Shown here piece by piece: positions 1 through 10,505 of a stretch of DNA of 64,000 nucleotides. The notes beneath the pieces are model-generated. The model did not search any database. It was not told where the DNA came from and saw nothing but the letters and a program-made list of their open reading frames with translations. Source of the DNA: Ornithodoros turicata (lineage: Eukaryota; Arthropoda; Arachnida; Ixodida; Argasidae); the NCBI RefSeq assembly GCF_037126465.1, contig NC_088201.1:26024550-26088549 (forward strand). Reading direction: 5' to 3'. Every line of letters begins with the position of its first letter. Position 1 is the stretch's first letter. Position numbers and translations under genes: made by a program.

Positions 1-1097
1 GATTGAAGTGTATCCTTCCATATACTACGCAGCCATTGACAGCGCGTGAGAATGTGCGTCTAGCATGTAAGCCACGTGATTTGCACTTGTTGACCGCTAT
101 AGTGCTGTTCATTTGCCTTCACTGGTGAGGCCAACAACGACGAGCTCTTTCAGCACCACCACCTTGCCTTCACGTGGGGCGCTCGCGAGCAATGACTCGT
201 TAATGCCTACACTTTGAATTGTTTTCGCCCTGTCTGCGTTCTCTATAAACACACACGCTATAGTTCTCCATCAAGACACCCTGGAGGCGGTTCGTTCGTC
301 TGGACCGATTTAGATGCACCTCGAGACCCCTAGTCGACTGCGGCTCCCACGTCGTTCAGTGTTGCTCTTTTTGAAAGCGCAGCAACGGATGTCGTGCAGT
401 AGGTCGCGCGCATGTCACTCAACGGCAGACATCCACCTTTCCCGGCCCACAGAACTTAGAGTGCACGTGCGAATGAACGTCACCGATCCAGACGTTCGGT
501 GATATATGGACAATTTGGGTTCTTGCTCTTTCCCAGGCAGACGTACACACATATAGGTATTGAAATCTTGGCCGCCCTGCTGTAGTGCAGGGAGCTGTAT
601 AGGCCCTGGAGTTGCGCATCGCCCGTGATTGGTGGCCTACATCTGTTGTTTACGTGTGGTAAGACAGTGGGTTTCATGAGGAATCGTCGTACTGGTGAGT
701 CGTCGTACTGGCCGATGTTGACTGAAGGGGACGTTTGGTGTCTAACTTTGTGAATTATTGTGGGAGCCAGTTACCAACATTAATTTGGGCCTCTCTTCTT
801 TCAATGTTGTCAACTGATGAGGAAGAAAGCCCGTCCGCTCTGCGCGCTTGTGGACGCGTCTAGGATCCGAACATTGCACCGTTGGTTGCACATGTCTGAA
901 CATCACAATCACTTATTAGCCGTGGCTAATCGTTCGTGTAGACAATGGCCATCATTTGTGCGTGTGCGGTGAGATCACTTCAGTATAATATAACGCAGCA
1001 GCCGGAAAAATTATGTTTGTTCGGAGCTGTCATGTAATCAAGTAATAAACATTATGAGCAGCATTGCTTGTGGATAGGGTCCCGTATTAGGTATGTA
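1..1097. other. Unassigned DNA, no gene recognised
   Basis: Only short open frames (up to 66 codons) occur on either strand and none has a recognisable motif. I see no RNA gene or clear repeat in this stretch. Confidence 0.5.
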
Positions 1098-1610
1098 GGG
1101 CTCCGCGTTTTCGTTTTGAACCGAAAAACATCGGGTCACGTACGCCGGCAAATTTTATAATCATTCGGTTTTAACCGAAAAACACCGAATACAAATGAAT
1201 GTCCGAGGTAGATTGGGGCGATAGAGGGCGTCCTCGATGTTGCTCGTGCAAAGAGCGTACAGGGATGTCAGACAGGAACCTGGGCAAGTATGCCTGCATC
1301 TATTACAATAAGTTTAAATGAGCTCTGCTTTCACGATTTAGGTAGCACCACTTCGCTGTGGAGCATGTGATTTGTGATGCATTTTGTGATGTCTCAGAGG
1401 GGCTAATTTTGTATTGGTTTTTGGTTGTAAGGCTGCGCTGAGACGCACAGTTTTGAAATTACGTTGCGACTTATATTCGCCGATAACTGCAGTGTAAACC
1501 ATGTACACGCTAGAAAAATAACCGAAAAAGACCGATTTTATGAAAATAAATAAACACCGAAAAACACACGCCGAATCCGCCCTAAAATAAAAACTGAAAG
1601 CGCGGAGCCC
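1098..1610. mobile_element. Non-autonomous TIR element, GGGCTCCGCG ends
   Basis: The ends are a perfect 10-bp inverted pair, GGGCTCCGCG and CGCGGAGCCC, each flanked directly by TGTA (1094-1097 and 1611-1614), which looks like a 4-bp target duplication. The interior repeats the motif ACCGAAAAA several times and has no coding capacity. A terminal fragment of what looks like the same family lies at 17506-17563. The superfamily is not assigned. Confidence 0.55.
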
Positions 1611-1833
1611 TGTAGATATAAGGTCCCGTATACCTTTGGGTGTCGGCTCAGAAGTGGCCCTCGGTTGCCTTTATTTCGGTGTCTAATGTTTGCGTCATTC
1701 GAAAAGCCGAACCCGGATGTTTATAGTTTTTCTTAGAAGTGAAATCTGTACTGGACATGGGCGTCGCCAGGATCAGTATTCACGAATGTCTATTCCAGGT
1801 AGGGATTATTGAATCTATATTTTCTAAACCGTA

Positions 1834-2082
1834 CACTCTTAAAAATGAACTTCACCTCATAGCACGCTCCTATCCAACCACCATCTCGAATGATATCGTT
1901 ATCTTCCCTGATTTGTTGAAAATGGGAGGCGTACGCCTTTTTTGTGACACTTATGCTGTTCATAATTGTCACAAAAAAGGCGTACGCCTCCCGTTTTCAA
2001 CAAATCAGGGAAGATAACGATATCATTCGAGATGGTGGTTGGATAGGAGCGTGCTATGCGGTGAAGTTCATTTTTAAGAGTG
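1834..2082. mobile_element. Foldback MITE, CACTCTTAA family, copy 1
   Basis: This is a near-perfect palindrome of about 249 bp. It starts CACTCTTAAAAATGAAC and ends with the complement. TA lies on both sides (1832-1833 and 2083-2084), as expected for a TA-targeting (Tc1/mariner-like) family. Each arm carries its own 12-bp palindrome AGGCGTACGCCT near the centre. Short open frames inside on both strands are only the palindrome read as protein. Confidence 0.85.
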
Positions 2083-2439
2083 TAGGACAAGCTTCTATTA
2101 GGTGATACAACACATTACACAACATACATACAACAAACGTACATGCACAATTACCGAGGGATTTCTACTTCTGGAGAAGCAAAGCAACTGTGGGCTATGC
2201 ATATCAATCGATTGACAGCACGGCGCAGAGTACAACTGCAAGGGATGCCAGTATACTCACTTTCTTTTCACTTTTTTCGACTTGTCGTAACCTTTCATGT
2301 AAACCCGTACACCACTTCATTTCAATATGAAACGCGTTTCCACAACCATTCTGTGTTTTCCAAGGTTTGGTCGCTGCACCATCTTAGAACTGCCGCGTGA
2401 TTATGTCATTTTCTTTTTAACGCCGAGAGCGAAGCTTAC

Positions 2440-2645
2440 TCATGACCAGAGGTGGGCGTTTGTCCTCACTAGCCTCGCCTTCACCTCAATTTTCTCGGAG
2501 AAAAATTTTCCTGACCTCACCTCACCTCAAAAATGTTTTTTGAAATTTTCCTCACCTCACCTCAAAGGAATTTTTTAGACTTTTCCTCACCTCAACTCAA
2601 AAATTTTTTCCGAAATTTTCCTCACATCACCTCATTTCAATTTTT
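2440..2645. repeat. CCTCACCTCA-rich degenerate tandem repeat
   Basis: Units of roughly 40 bp alternate CCTCACCTCA blocks with T-rich or A-rich spacers. A second stretch of the same repeat is at 3164-3264, so the DNA between may be an insertion that split one array. Confidence 0.6.
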
Positions 2646-3163
2646 TAAAGCTATTTATGTATTCGATGTGAAGATGTGTATTCGAAATCCCCATTTTTTT
2701 CTTTCTTTCAATCAATCAATCAATCATTGTGTATTCGATGCGCGTTGGCTTTGAGTGACTACCAATGTAAATGCATATAGTAGTACCTCAAGCGTGAGTG
2801 CATACAGGGTGCGGCACGAAACGTGTCATTTGACCATTATAAAAAAACGGCTTAACGGAAAAATATGGGGTAAACAACTTTCTTCTGGACATTTAGTTTG
2901 TCACCAAATACAAATAGTTTCATCAATTTGCCATTGAAATACATTTTCGAAATTGAACTCATTAAATTGCTTAGTCAATGTAACGTTCTTTCTTTTTTTT
3001 TTTTTTTTGTATGCGGGTATGCGAATGGCGGGCAAAGTCGGGCGTCAGATCAGCGGCGAGAGAGGAGGGCAGTCCCCGCCCAGATGAGAGACAGAAGCTG
3101 CGGAAAGAAGGAAAGATATCCCATGTACGCGCGGGAAAAGTTTTCATAAAGTGTGCGTTCATA
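2646..3163. other. DNA between two halves of a CCTCACCTCA array
   Basis: No gene is recognised. It contains a T-rich run followed by (TCAA)n at about 2707-2727, the sort of simple tail left by a non-LTR retroelement or SINE. It also holds a 19-base T run near 2991-3008. Confidence 0.4.
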
Positions 3164-3264
3164 AATTTTTCCTCGCCTCACCTCAAAAAAATTTCCCATA
3201 GTTTTCCTCACCTCACCTAAAAAATGAAAATTTCCTCACCTCACCTCAAATTTTTTAAAATTTT
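3164..3264. repeat. CCTCACCTCA-rich repeat, second half
   Basis: It has the same CCTCACCTCA plus A/T spacer units as 2440-2645. It abuts a truncated foldback MITE on its right. Confidence 0.55.
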
Positions 3265-3421
3265 CCGGAGGAGGCGTTACGCCTTTCTGTGTCAATATAT
3301 CCAAATTGACACAAAAAGGCGTACGCCCCCTCTGTTCTCGAATCAGAAGCTACAACCTTATCATTCGCGGCAATGGTTGGCGCAGAGCGTGCTATGTGGT
3401 GAAGCTCTGTTTTTAGAGTGT
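3265..3421. mobile_element. Truncated foldback MITE, CACTCTTAA family
   Basis: The centre of the palindrome (GGCGTTACGCC, loop, GGCGTACGCC) and the right arm ending in TTTTTAGAGTG are present. The outer left arm is missing and is replaced by the CCTCACCTCA repeat. Confidence 0.65.
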
Positions 3422-3433
3422 AGAGCAGCCTTA

Positions 3434-3680
3434 ACTCTTAAAAATGAACTTCACCGCATAGCACGCTGAAGGCCAACCATTGTACAGAGCAATACCTCTA
3501 TCACTCTTGATTTGTGGAAAGCGCGGGGCGTACGCCTTTTTGCGACAATTAACATTTCTGCATAAGTGTCACAAAAAGGCGTACGCCTCCCGTTTTCAAC
3601 AAATCAGGGGAGCGAACGATGTCACTCGGGATGATGGTTGGCTAGGAGCGTGCTATGTGGTGAAGTTCATTTTTAAGAGT
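3434..3680. mobile_element. Foldback MITE, CACTCTTAA family, copy 2
   Basis: A full palindrome runs from CTCTTAAAAATGAACTTC to TTCATTTTTAAGAGTG, with the paired AGGCGTACGCCT cores at about 3529 and 3576. Its left arm has more mismatches than the right arm. Confidence 0.8.
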
Positions 3681-3837
3681 GTTCGCTTGGCAGGCAACCA
3701 TATGTGTGAGGACGGCAAGATTTAATTATTGCAAGTATATATTACGTAGCCATAAACTCACCCTGTACACTCTTAGCAAAAAGGGTGGAGCAGTTACACT
3801 TTTTAGGAGGTAATGGTTGTCGCATATGTTGTGCCTA

Positions 3838-4074
3838 CACTGTTAAAACAGAACTTCACCACATAGCACGCTCCTAGCCAACCATCATTCCGAATGATAT
3901 GATTCTGTGTCATGATTTGTTCAAAACAGGGGGGAGGCGCCTATCTGGGACAAGATAATCTGTCCCAGATAGGCGCCTCCTCTCATTTTCAACAAATCAT
4001 TGCACAGAATGATATCATTCGGAATGATGGTTGGCTGGGAGCGTGCTATGTGGTGAAGTTCTGTTTTAACAGTG
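3838..4074. mobile_element. Foldback MITE, CACTGTTAA variant, nested
   Basis: This is a near-perfect palindrome with ends CACTGTTAAAACAGAACTTC and its complement, flanked by TA on both sides (3836-3837, 4075-4076). The central cores are GGCGCC-type palindromes in place of AGGCGTACGCCT, so this is a separate subfamily of the same design. Confidence 0.85.
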
Positions 4075-4102
4075 TAAAAGGTTGCAAAGTTCTACCTGCT
4101 AC

Positions 4103-4349
4103 CACTCTTAAAAATGAACTTCACCGCATAGGACGCTCCTAGCCAACTATCATCTCGAATGATATCGTTATCTGCCCTGATTTGTTGAAAACAGGAGAGG
4201 TACGCCTTTTTGTGACACTTATGCTGCTCATAATTGTCACAAAAAGGCGTACGCCTCCCGTTTTCAACAAATCAGGACAGATAACGATATCATTCGTGAT
4301 GATGGTTGGCTAGGAGCGTGCTGTGCGGTGAAGTTCATCTTTAAGAGTG
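4103..4349. mobile_element. Foldback MITE, CACTCTTAA family, copy 3
   Basis: Both arms are present from CACTCTTAAAAATGAAC to TTCATCTTTAAGAGTG, with the usual GGCGTACGCC core pair around 4200-4256. It lies 28 bp from the previous MITE, inside the same host element. Confidence 0.8.
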
Positions 4350-4734
4350 TGGTTGAAGTCGGCACAACAGATTAGCGCAAATCCCGAAATACATTTTAGC
4401 TGCAGTTATCTTCGTTGTACACAATGTGCTCAATGTCCACTGCACTGTCAATGCTGGGAAAGCAACACTCCCTGAAAGGGCATTGCTTCTGTTGCTCTTG
4501 CACACATTTTGTGCTGCACCCTTTTACACCCTTTCGTCAGATGACTTAGGTGGAAACTATAGAAGTTAGCACCTTTTCACACCCTCTTTTCTGAGAGTGT
4601 ATAGATTGTAGTACAACTCTAACGAAGTCTCCGTTTCTTAAATAAATTACGGTTTATCTTAAGTGATACCGCTTCAATAAAAGAAAATTATGTGATTCAA
4701 CACGTGGCGCAAGTAAAGGTGTAAAAACGCTGAA

Positions 4735-5018
4735 GGTATAAACAGCCTCACATATACCTTAGGAGGCATAGCCTCGGTTGTCTACACCATACACAAGGTG
4801 TAGACACGTGATAATGAGGTATAAATATGTTACGTTATCCCTGCTTCATACCTCGTTTATACCCTGGTGCATGGTTGGAGGTATAAGTCGGCACTTTGCA
4901 CCACTTCTATACCTTCCAAAGGTATATATTTGGAGCAGAAGGTATAAAAAAGGTACAATAGACCATTGTTATGGGCTATTGTACCTACCAATGACCCAAT
5001 ACCTTTTTTCTAACAGTG
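4735..5018. repeat. GGTATA-rich possible TIR element
   Basis: The stretch repeats GGTATAAA/TATACC motifs in both orientations and includes small inverted pairs (TGTCTACACC with GGTGTAGACA; GGTACAATAG with CTATTGTACC). The right end TTTTTTCTAACAGTG followed by TA resembles the other TA-targeting elements nearby. I could not find a matching left end. Confidence 0.35.
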
Positions 5019-5215
5019 TACTGCATCTAATCAGCGGTTAAGATCCCGAGTCACACGTGCTCCGATTGGTCCCGGACACCTTCACGTGATTCGACGTTAC
5101 TAGCGGTCTGCCAACATTCACCCTTTCACCACAACCACCACCACCGTTCTGTGTGACGAGTGGCGACACGCTGCAGGTGCCGCAAGGTAGGACTGCGGAT
5201 AGTTTGAGTTTGAAT

Positions 5216-5236
5216 ATGTATATATATATATATAAA
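5216..5236. repeat. (TA)n microsatellite
   Basis: A short alternating TA run in otherwise unassigned DNA. Confidence 0.7.
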
Positions 5237-5429
5237 GGGAAGGGACTGCGGATAATTTCCACAAAGTGGGGTTCTTTAGCGTGCGCCAGAAATCTCCGAC
5301 ACACGGTACTGGAAGCAATGTTCACCTCCCCCAACATTGCTACCGGTCAGGAGCGAACTCGCGATTTTTTATTTTTTTTAACTTAATGTTTCACCTGATT
5401 AATGTATTTTCGTGCAATTTTTAAGAAAT

Positions 5430-5775
5430 CTAGCTGCTGCTGGTAGTGTTGTTATGAGCCGTTTGCCTGCCGATTTGACGGCATGCTACCAGCTGTTTGC
5501 TGAAGACTGGAAGGTGGAGGGTTCGAATCCTACCACCGGCTGTGCTGCTGAGGTTTTCCCTGGGTTTTCCGAAGACTTTCCAGACGAATGTCGGCACAGT
5601 TCCCCGGAAGTCGGCCCAGGACGCATGGCCCATGCTTTTGAGCTGTGTGGGTGTTTTCTCTCTGAAGAGGGTGTTTTTTCTCTGTTTTCTCTCTATAGTG
5701 ATCGCCAGCACAATCCCACACCCGGGTCACAATGCACTCACAGTCCCACACACACACAAAGGAAGAAAATGGGCT
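5430..5775 (+). mobile_element. tRNA-derived SINE, plus strand
   Basis: The tRNA-like head contains a pol III B box GGTTCGAATCC at about 5519-5530. It is followed by a body (TTCCGAAGAC, GTCGGCACAGTTCCCC, GGCCCAGGACGCAT) that recurs in reverse at 12878-13146 and 39460-39700. This matches what is known of Ruka-type SINEs of ixodid ticks; the family name is from memory and was not checked. It is not a functional tRNA gene because the cloverleaf is degenerate and the body continues past it. Confidence 0.75.
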
Positions 5776-5803
5776 GATGAATAAAGAAATGAGACAAAAG
5801 GTG

Positions 5804-6047
5804 CACTCTAAGGGAAAAAGGGGAGTAAATTGAGGTGCAATTACAACTTCTGTAATCCCCTATATAGCTTGCAATTACTCCCCATTTTAGTCCCCTAACG
5901 ATTAAATTTACTCTCCAGCATGCAAATAATCCCCCTAAGCTTCACATAAACTTCCGTGTATTTAGTCCCGAAAGAGACTAATGGTTGTGGCAATACATTC
6001 TAGTCCTCAAAAGGACTAAAATGACTCTTTTTTTTTTTCGTCGAGTG
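5804..6047. mobile_element. MITE with CACTC...GAGTG ends
   Basis: The left end CACTCTAAGGGAAAAAGGGG and the right end, read in complement CACTCGACGAAAAAAAAA, form weak TIRs. The interior has several AGTCC/GGACT inverted pairs. Both flanks read TG. It shares the CACTC terminus with the foldback MITEs. Confidence 0.45.
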
Positions 6048-6095
6048 TGAAACGAGAAGAAAATGATGCAGACAGTTTTGGTGGTCCGAGTGATC

Positions 6096-6528
6096 TTTAT
6101 TTATCGTTCCTGCGAAAAAGGAACTGACGATCGTTTCGTACATAAATTCGTAATAAATAGATCGACAAGCTAATAAAAACAGAATGAACGAGATTACACA
6201 GAAAGACTAGTTCTGTAATGACTACGTTCTAAATTGATACAATTAGACTTCGCTATCTGAGCTGCACTAGGAAGGCTGCGTCGTCATCGGTATCAGCATA
6301 GCATTTCTTTTCTTCCGCTTTCGTCGACGCCACTTTTCTCGAAAAATAAGGCACTTTGTGGTGTTGCATAAAAAGTTGTGAATGCTCTGAAAAACGAAAC
6401 CAGTACAATACGCAGACAACGACTGATATGGATGACGCATATAAAATGACAAATAATTGTAAGTAAGGCACTTGTGGTGACGATCCGTATTGTTCCAAGG
6501 AACAGCGAGGCTTATAATAAAATACCAT
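6096..6528 (-). CDS. Possible terminal exon, one membrane segment (unassigned)
   Basis: The minus-strand open frame (coding part 6253-6528, 91 codons) holds one strongly hydrophobic segment, roughly residues 24-46, followed by a polar, charged tail ending in LVQLR. An AATAAA signal on the minus strand at 6096-6101 lies about 150 nt past the stop, as in a real 3' UTR. I cannot name a family, no donor partner exon is visible, and the open frame may be chance. Confidence 0.2.
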
Positions 6529-7550
6529 ATAAGCTATAAGCTACCTGTTTCGACAACAGAGTTCATTAGCCAAGGCAAACAATATTGCACTTCAAAGAGC
6601 AACATTCCAGTACGATCTTTACATCATTATAGTATTCTTCAAATTATCTAAAGTATTTTAAAGTATTCTTCAAAGAGTGACACTTCAGCTGGTGCTATAG
6701 GGCTGTTTTCGACACTTTTCTCCTATACCACGACAATAATGTTTACACGCAGACCTCTAGGACTGACAAAGCAGATCCTCCTGGGCACACAAAGCTGCAT
6801 AACATCGAGCATAAGCTCGAAATTATTCACATAGCTTCAGTCTGACAATATGTCGATAAGAGGAATATGAATATTTCCAATAATTTAGGGAAACAAATTG
6901 CACATTTTGTCGTTATTTACATTCGGTCAGAACAGCCGATTGCTGAACTTCTATCTGCACCGGTCGTATCGTGTGAAACATGGAAAACACAGTAATATAA
7001 GTTACAACAATACCCTTCTTGATAAATAGTACCACAACCGCAGGGACGGAGAAGTCCATTTTAAGACAATACATGAGATAGTCACTTGGGACGGAATTTC
7101 CCTCTCGGGGAAGACAAAGGCACTTGCAAAAGCTTTGAGTATTGCACGGTCCGGCCTACATGTCAACAAGGCATCGACTGTAGAGGTAGTATATGACAAT
7201 CTTACATGACACGACAACAGAAGGCACTATTCCGCGTTGGCAAGTGAAACGCGTTCCTTCAATTTGTGAAGCACTAAATGTCTCAGAAATGTTCCCAGTA
7301 CTACGCCCACAGTTTTTACAAAAAGAACAAAAGAGTGGTCCGTCCAGAACAAGTCAAATTTTCTCTGGTCAAGCATCAAGGTGGTGCACACAGTTCACAG
7401 CGAGAATAAAAATTCGTCTCTGCATTGCAAAACTGAACTGATTTTACGCGAGAAGTGCAATCGGTACAATAGACTGAAAGCAAAGTGTACAGATTTGTGT
7501 AGTTTCCCTTTCTTCTTTTCCCTTCTTTTCCTTTTCCCTTTCTGAATAAT
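6529..7550. other. Unassigned AT-rich DNA
   Basis: No gene, RNA or clear repeat is seen. The open frames here are under 85 codons and lack recognisable motifs. Confidence 0.4.
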
Positions 7551-7634
7551 ACGCCCTGGAGTAGCCAGTCCCGGGAGGCCTGGGACTAAAATCTCATTTT
7601 TTTTTCTTTTATAAATCAATCAATCAATCAATAG
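7551..7634 (+). repeat. Retroelement 3' tail ending in (TCAA)n
   Basis: The segment CTGGAGTAGCCAGTCCCGG, then a T-rich run and (ATCA/TCAA)n, looks like the 3' end of a non-LTR element or SINE. The GTAGCCAGT block recurs at 19078-19180 (plus) and 45246-45372 (minus). Confidence 0.5.
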
Positions 7635-7855
7635 CAATACGACGTTTCCCGGGAACCCTGTCCACAAGGGATAGTAGGACGGACAGGGTTTGCTTGTTAT
7701 TCCTGGTAAAGGTAGAATATGATATTGCGGTGGACTAGCCTGGCAAAAAGCTTGATTCAAAAGCGAGACGTAACGCCACGCGGGACAACATCACTGCCGC
7801 CTGCGCTTTTAGACGTACTCTCTCCCCTCGTAACGTGTCACAGAATCACATGACA

Positions 7856-8103
7856 CACTCTTAAAAATGAACTTCACCGCATAGCACGCTCCTAGCCAAC
7901 CATCATCTCGAATGATATCGTTATATGCCCTTATTTGTTGAAAACGGGAGGCGTACGCCATTTCTGTGACAATTATGAACAGCATAAGTGTCACAAAAAG
8001 GCGTACGCCTCTCGTTTTCAATAAATCAGGGCAGATAATGATATCATTCGAGATGATGGTTGGTTAGGAGCGTGCTATGCGGTGAAGTTCATTTTTAAGA
8101 GTG
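7856..8103. mobile_element. Foldback MITE, CACTCTTAA family, copy 4
   Basis: Both arms run from CACTCTTAAAAATGAAC to TTCATTTTTAAGAGTG with GGCGTACGCC cores at about 7950 and 8000. The arms differ at only a few positions, which suggests a fairly recent copy. Flanks read CA on both sides, not TA. Confidence 0.85.
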
Positions 8104-9444
8104 CAGGATAGTTCCCGACAGTGCTCGCTCTCCCGGTGGTACGTCGGTGCACCTCGTATACATCGCTAGGGACAGGACGCTTTTCTCCGTCGTGCAAACG
8201 ACGCCCCTGCACGTCGACAAACCTTGTACAGTTTAGCTACCACTCATAAAATATTTCTATAATCAAGCCGTCATACCCGCGTCTCTACAAGTTTGTATGT
8301 ATATCAACGTGTATGTGTGTCTTCACTTTACTACATTTATATTCTATAAACGTGTCTACCATGTACAAAAATAAACGATGCTCGTACTGTACACCTGTCG
8401 TTCTCTATGTGTACAAGACATGACATACAGTAAGACTCACATACCGCTTCTAAATGAACACGCACCGCCAATATGCTCATGCCAACGTAAAGACGGGTTC
8501 TACGTGTGCAACGATTTCGACAGTGACTCCCAATCAAGTTGGAGGTGAAGTCCATCCGATAGGGGCGGCACTTCCGTGTTTGTTCCTTTTTGTTATGCAT
8601 CGCAATGTTTGCTTTTTGTAGATACCAAACTTGGAAAGTGAAAAGAGCAATTCAACTACATATTTGATCACCCCTACATCATTCATGAGATACTGAGATA
8701 TATTTCTTGTTTGCACAAAGAAGAAGAATCTGAAAAAAAAAAAAAAAAACATAAAGAAAGGGCAAGGCACATAGCCACCGGGAGCGCCCTGCCCTATCAT
8801 GCTTACATGTGCGTGAGTGCTTAACTTGCACAACGCACTTCAGAGAGGTCCTGGTCATATGTAATAACGAATGCCATTGGACAATTGACAAAAGAAGACA
8901 AGCAAAGTGGCAGAGGTTTCTGTATGTCTCAGGTGACACAAAAGCTATACCAATGGCGAGTAAAAGGAAGCGCATTATTTATACCAGCGAAGCACCACCA
9001 TTCAATCATTTTATGCCAGTGGGAAACATCTCCCAACGCTAAAATACAACGTAAACAAAGACATGTGACCTCAAAATGATATTGCCTATGGATCGTGACC
9101 AGGACAAAACGGTGGTTTTGCCGTCAGCAACTGTTTGAGAGTGGTCACAGAAATGGTGGCGTTGGCGCACCCCTGTGGTACGTAGGATGAATTGATGAAC
9201 ATGATGTCTGTGCTTGTTCAATACTTGTCATCTTCACAGAAAAATAAGGCACTTACGATGGTTCCTTCGGGAACCCGTTCTTCTAGCTAGGAATGCATTA
9301 TAAACGTGATGCATCACAAATCAAACGCATATTTAAACGGCTGGCCCACACTAGTACGCAATAATACGCTGAGACACCAGTTGGAGACACGTTGGAGGCA
9401 ATAATTGGCCAATATGTTATCACCGCATGACAAAGGCTGTCCCA
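8104..9444. other. Unassigned DNA
   Basis: No gene is recognised. An A-run of about 19 bases lies near 8732-8750. Open frames up to 99 codons on the minus strand are low-complexity (F/K-rich) and look spurious. Confidence 0.4.
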
Positions 9445-9684
9445 CACTCTTAAAAATGAACTTCACCGCATAGCACGCTCCTAGCCAACCATAATCTCGA
9501 ATGATATCGTTATCTGCCCTGATTTGTTGAAAACGGGAGGTGTACGCCTTTTGTATGACACTTATGCTGTTCATAAAAAAGGCGTACGCCTCCCGTTTTC
9601 AACAAATCATGGCAGGTAACGATATCATTTGAAGTGATGGTTGGCTAGGGGCGTGCTATGCGGTGAAGTACATTTTTATGAGTG
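9445..9684. mobile_element. Foldback MITE, CACTCTTAA family, copy 5
   Basis: This is a palindromic copy with the standard ends. Its loop has lost the second GTGAC arm, so the centre reads GTTCATAAAAAAGGCG. The right terminus carries a T-to-G type change (TTTTTATGAGTG). Confidence 0.8.
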
Positions 9685-10175
9685 GAGCACCGGTCTGCAT
9701 AAGTAATTTCTTCGGATGCAAGACCGATATCAATGTGCATTTTATGGTACCGCCAGTAGCAAAAAAATTGCTTTTCTGGTCGAGAGTTTACTTCGCCAGA
9801 CAAATGCATTATCAGCGGCAATATTGTTTCGTTACGAATGACTCCACAGTAGCAACAACTGATCAAGTAGAACAAATTTCGTTTTCACACCAGTTTCGGA
9901 GTTACAGGTCAATAACGACGTGACGTCACGAAAATTATAGAGAAACACATAAAAAATCATATTAAATAACCAAACGCTTGGCCGTTATAGCACACTCTCA
10001 TCATTCTGCATATCATCAGACTATTTTGCGGATGAAACTGGAAGCGTCAAGTGGAGTGACCTCCGAGTGCAAAAACACTGGTGTTTCCCTAACGCTACTT
10101 CACGAACAGATTATCAGGAAAATGTCCACTTAATAACCAACTCGGTATATGGTCGTCGTCGGTGCATCGATGTGT
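9685..10175. other. Region downstream of the scratch-like gene
   Basis: No second gene is seen. It presumably includes the 3' UTR of the minus-strand zinc-finger gene that ends at 10176. Confidence 0.35.
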
Positions 10176-10505
10176 TCAGACGCTGAGCATTTGCGCGACA
10201 TCTATGGGTGTGCTGGAACCGGAAGATGATATCAAGGACCCCTCGCAAGACGAAGACGACGCTGAAGAGTTGAGGTCAACCGCTCCGACTGTCATAGCTG
10301 CCCTGTGTAGCCGCATGCAGGACGATTCCTCGTGCTTGTACAAGTAGCTTTTGAGGGCAAAAGCTTTACCGCATCGCTGACACACAAAAGGCTTGGTGGG
10401 CGAGTGCGTCTGGATATGGGCGCGGAGGTTGGACTTGTCCGCAAATGACTTGGAGCACTGGTTACAGCGAAACGGCTTCTCGCCTGTATGTGTCCGGATA
10501 TGGCC
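10176..10505 (-). CDS. scrt: scratch-like gene, last exon, fingers 3-5
   Basis: A long T tract and GCTTCAG acceptor precede 10505. The exon opens with [12 protein letters not shown], completes finger 3, then encodes fingers 4 and 5 and a Ser-rich tail ending QMLSV. 109 residues precede the stop. Confidence 0.87.
   Translation of the reverse strand, partial: GHIRTHTGEKPFRCNQCSKSFADKSNLRAHIQTHSPTKPFVCQRCGKAFALKSYLYKHEESSCMRLHRAAMTVGAVDLNSSASSSSCEGSLISSSGSSTPIDVAQMLSV

Larger units (their letters stand above)
3768..4599. mobile_element. TA-flanked element hosting two nested MITEs
   Basis: The left end CACTCTTAGCAAAAAGGGTG pairs imperfectly with a right end that reads, on the other strand, CACTCTCAGAAAAGAGGGTG. 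TA is on both sides (3766-3767, 4600-4601). Two foldback MITEs (3838-4074 and 4103-4349) sit inside it. Without them it would be about 350 bp. It has no coding capacity. Confidence 0.55.

Noticed and set aside
1739..2017. Small conserved-looking peptides such as GACYAVKFIFKSV
   Set aside because: The same peptide appears at several MITE copies because it is the palindromic arm translated, not because of protein-level selection.
5519..5530. tRNA gene suggested by GGTTCGAATCC
   Set aside because: The cloverleaf is degenerate and is followed by a repeated SINE body seen elsewhere in the window; the same applies to heads at 13093, 36920 and 39666.
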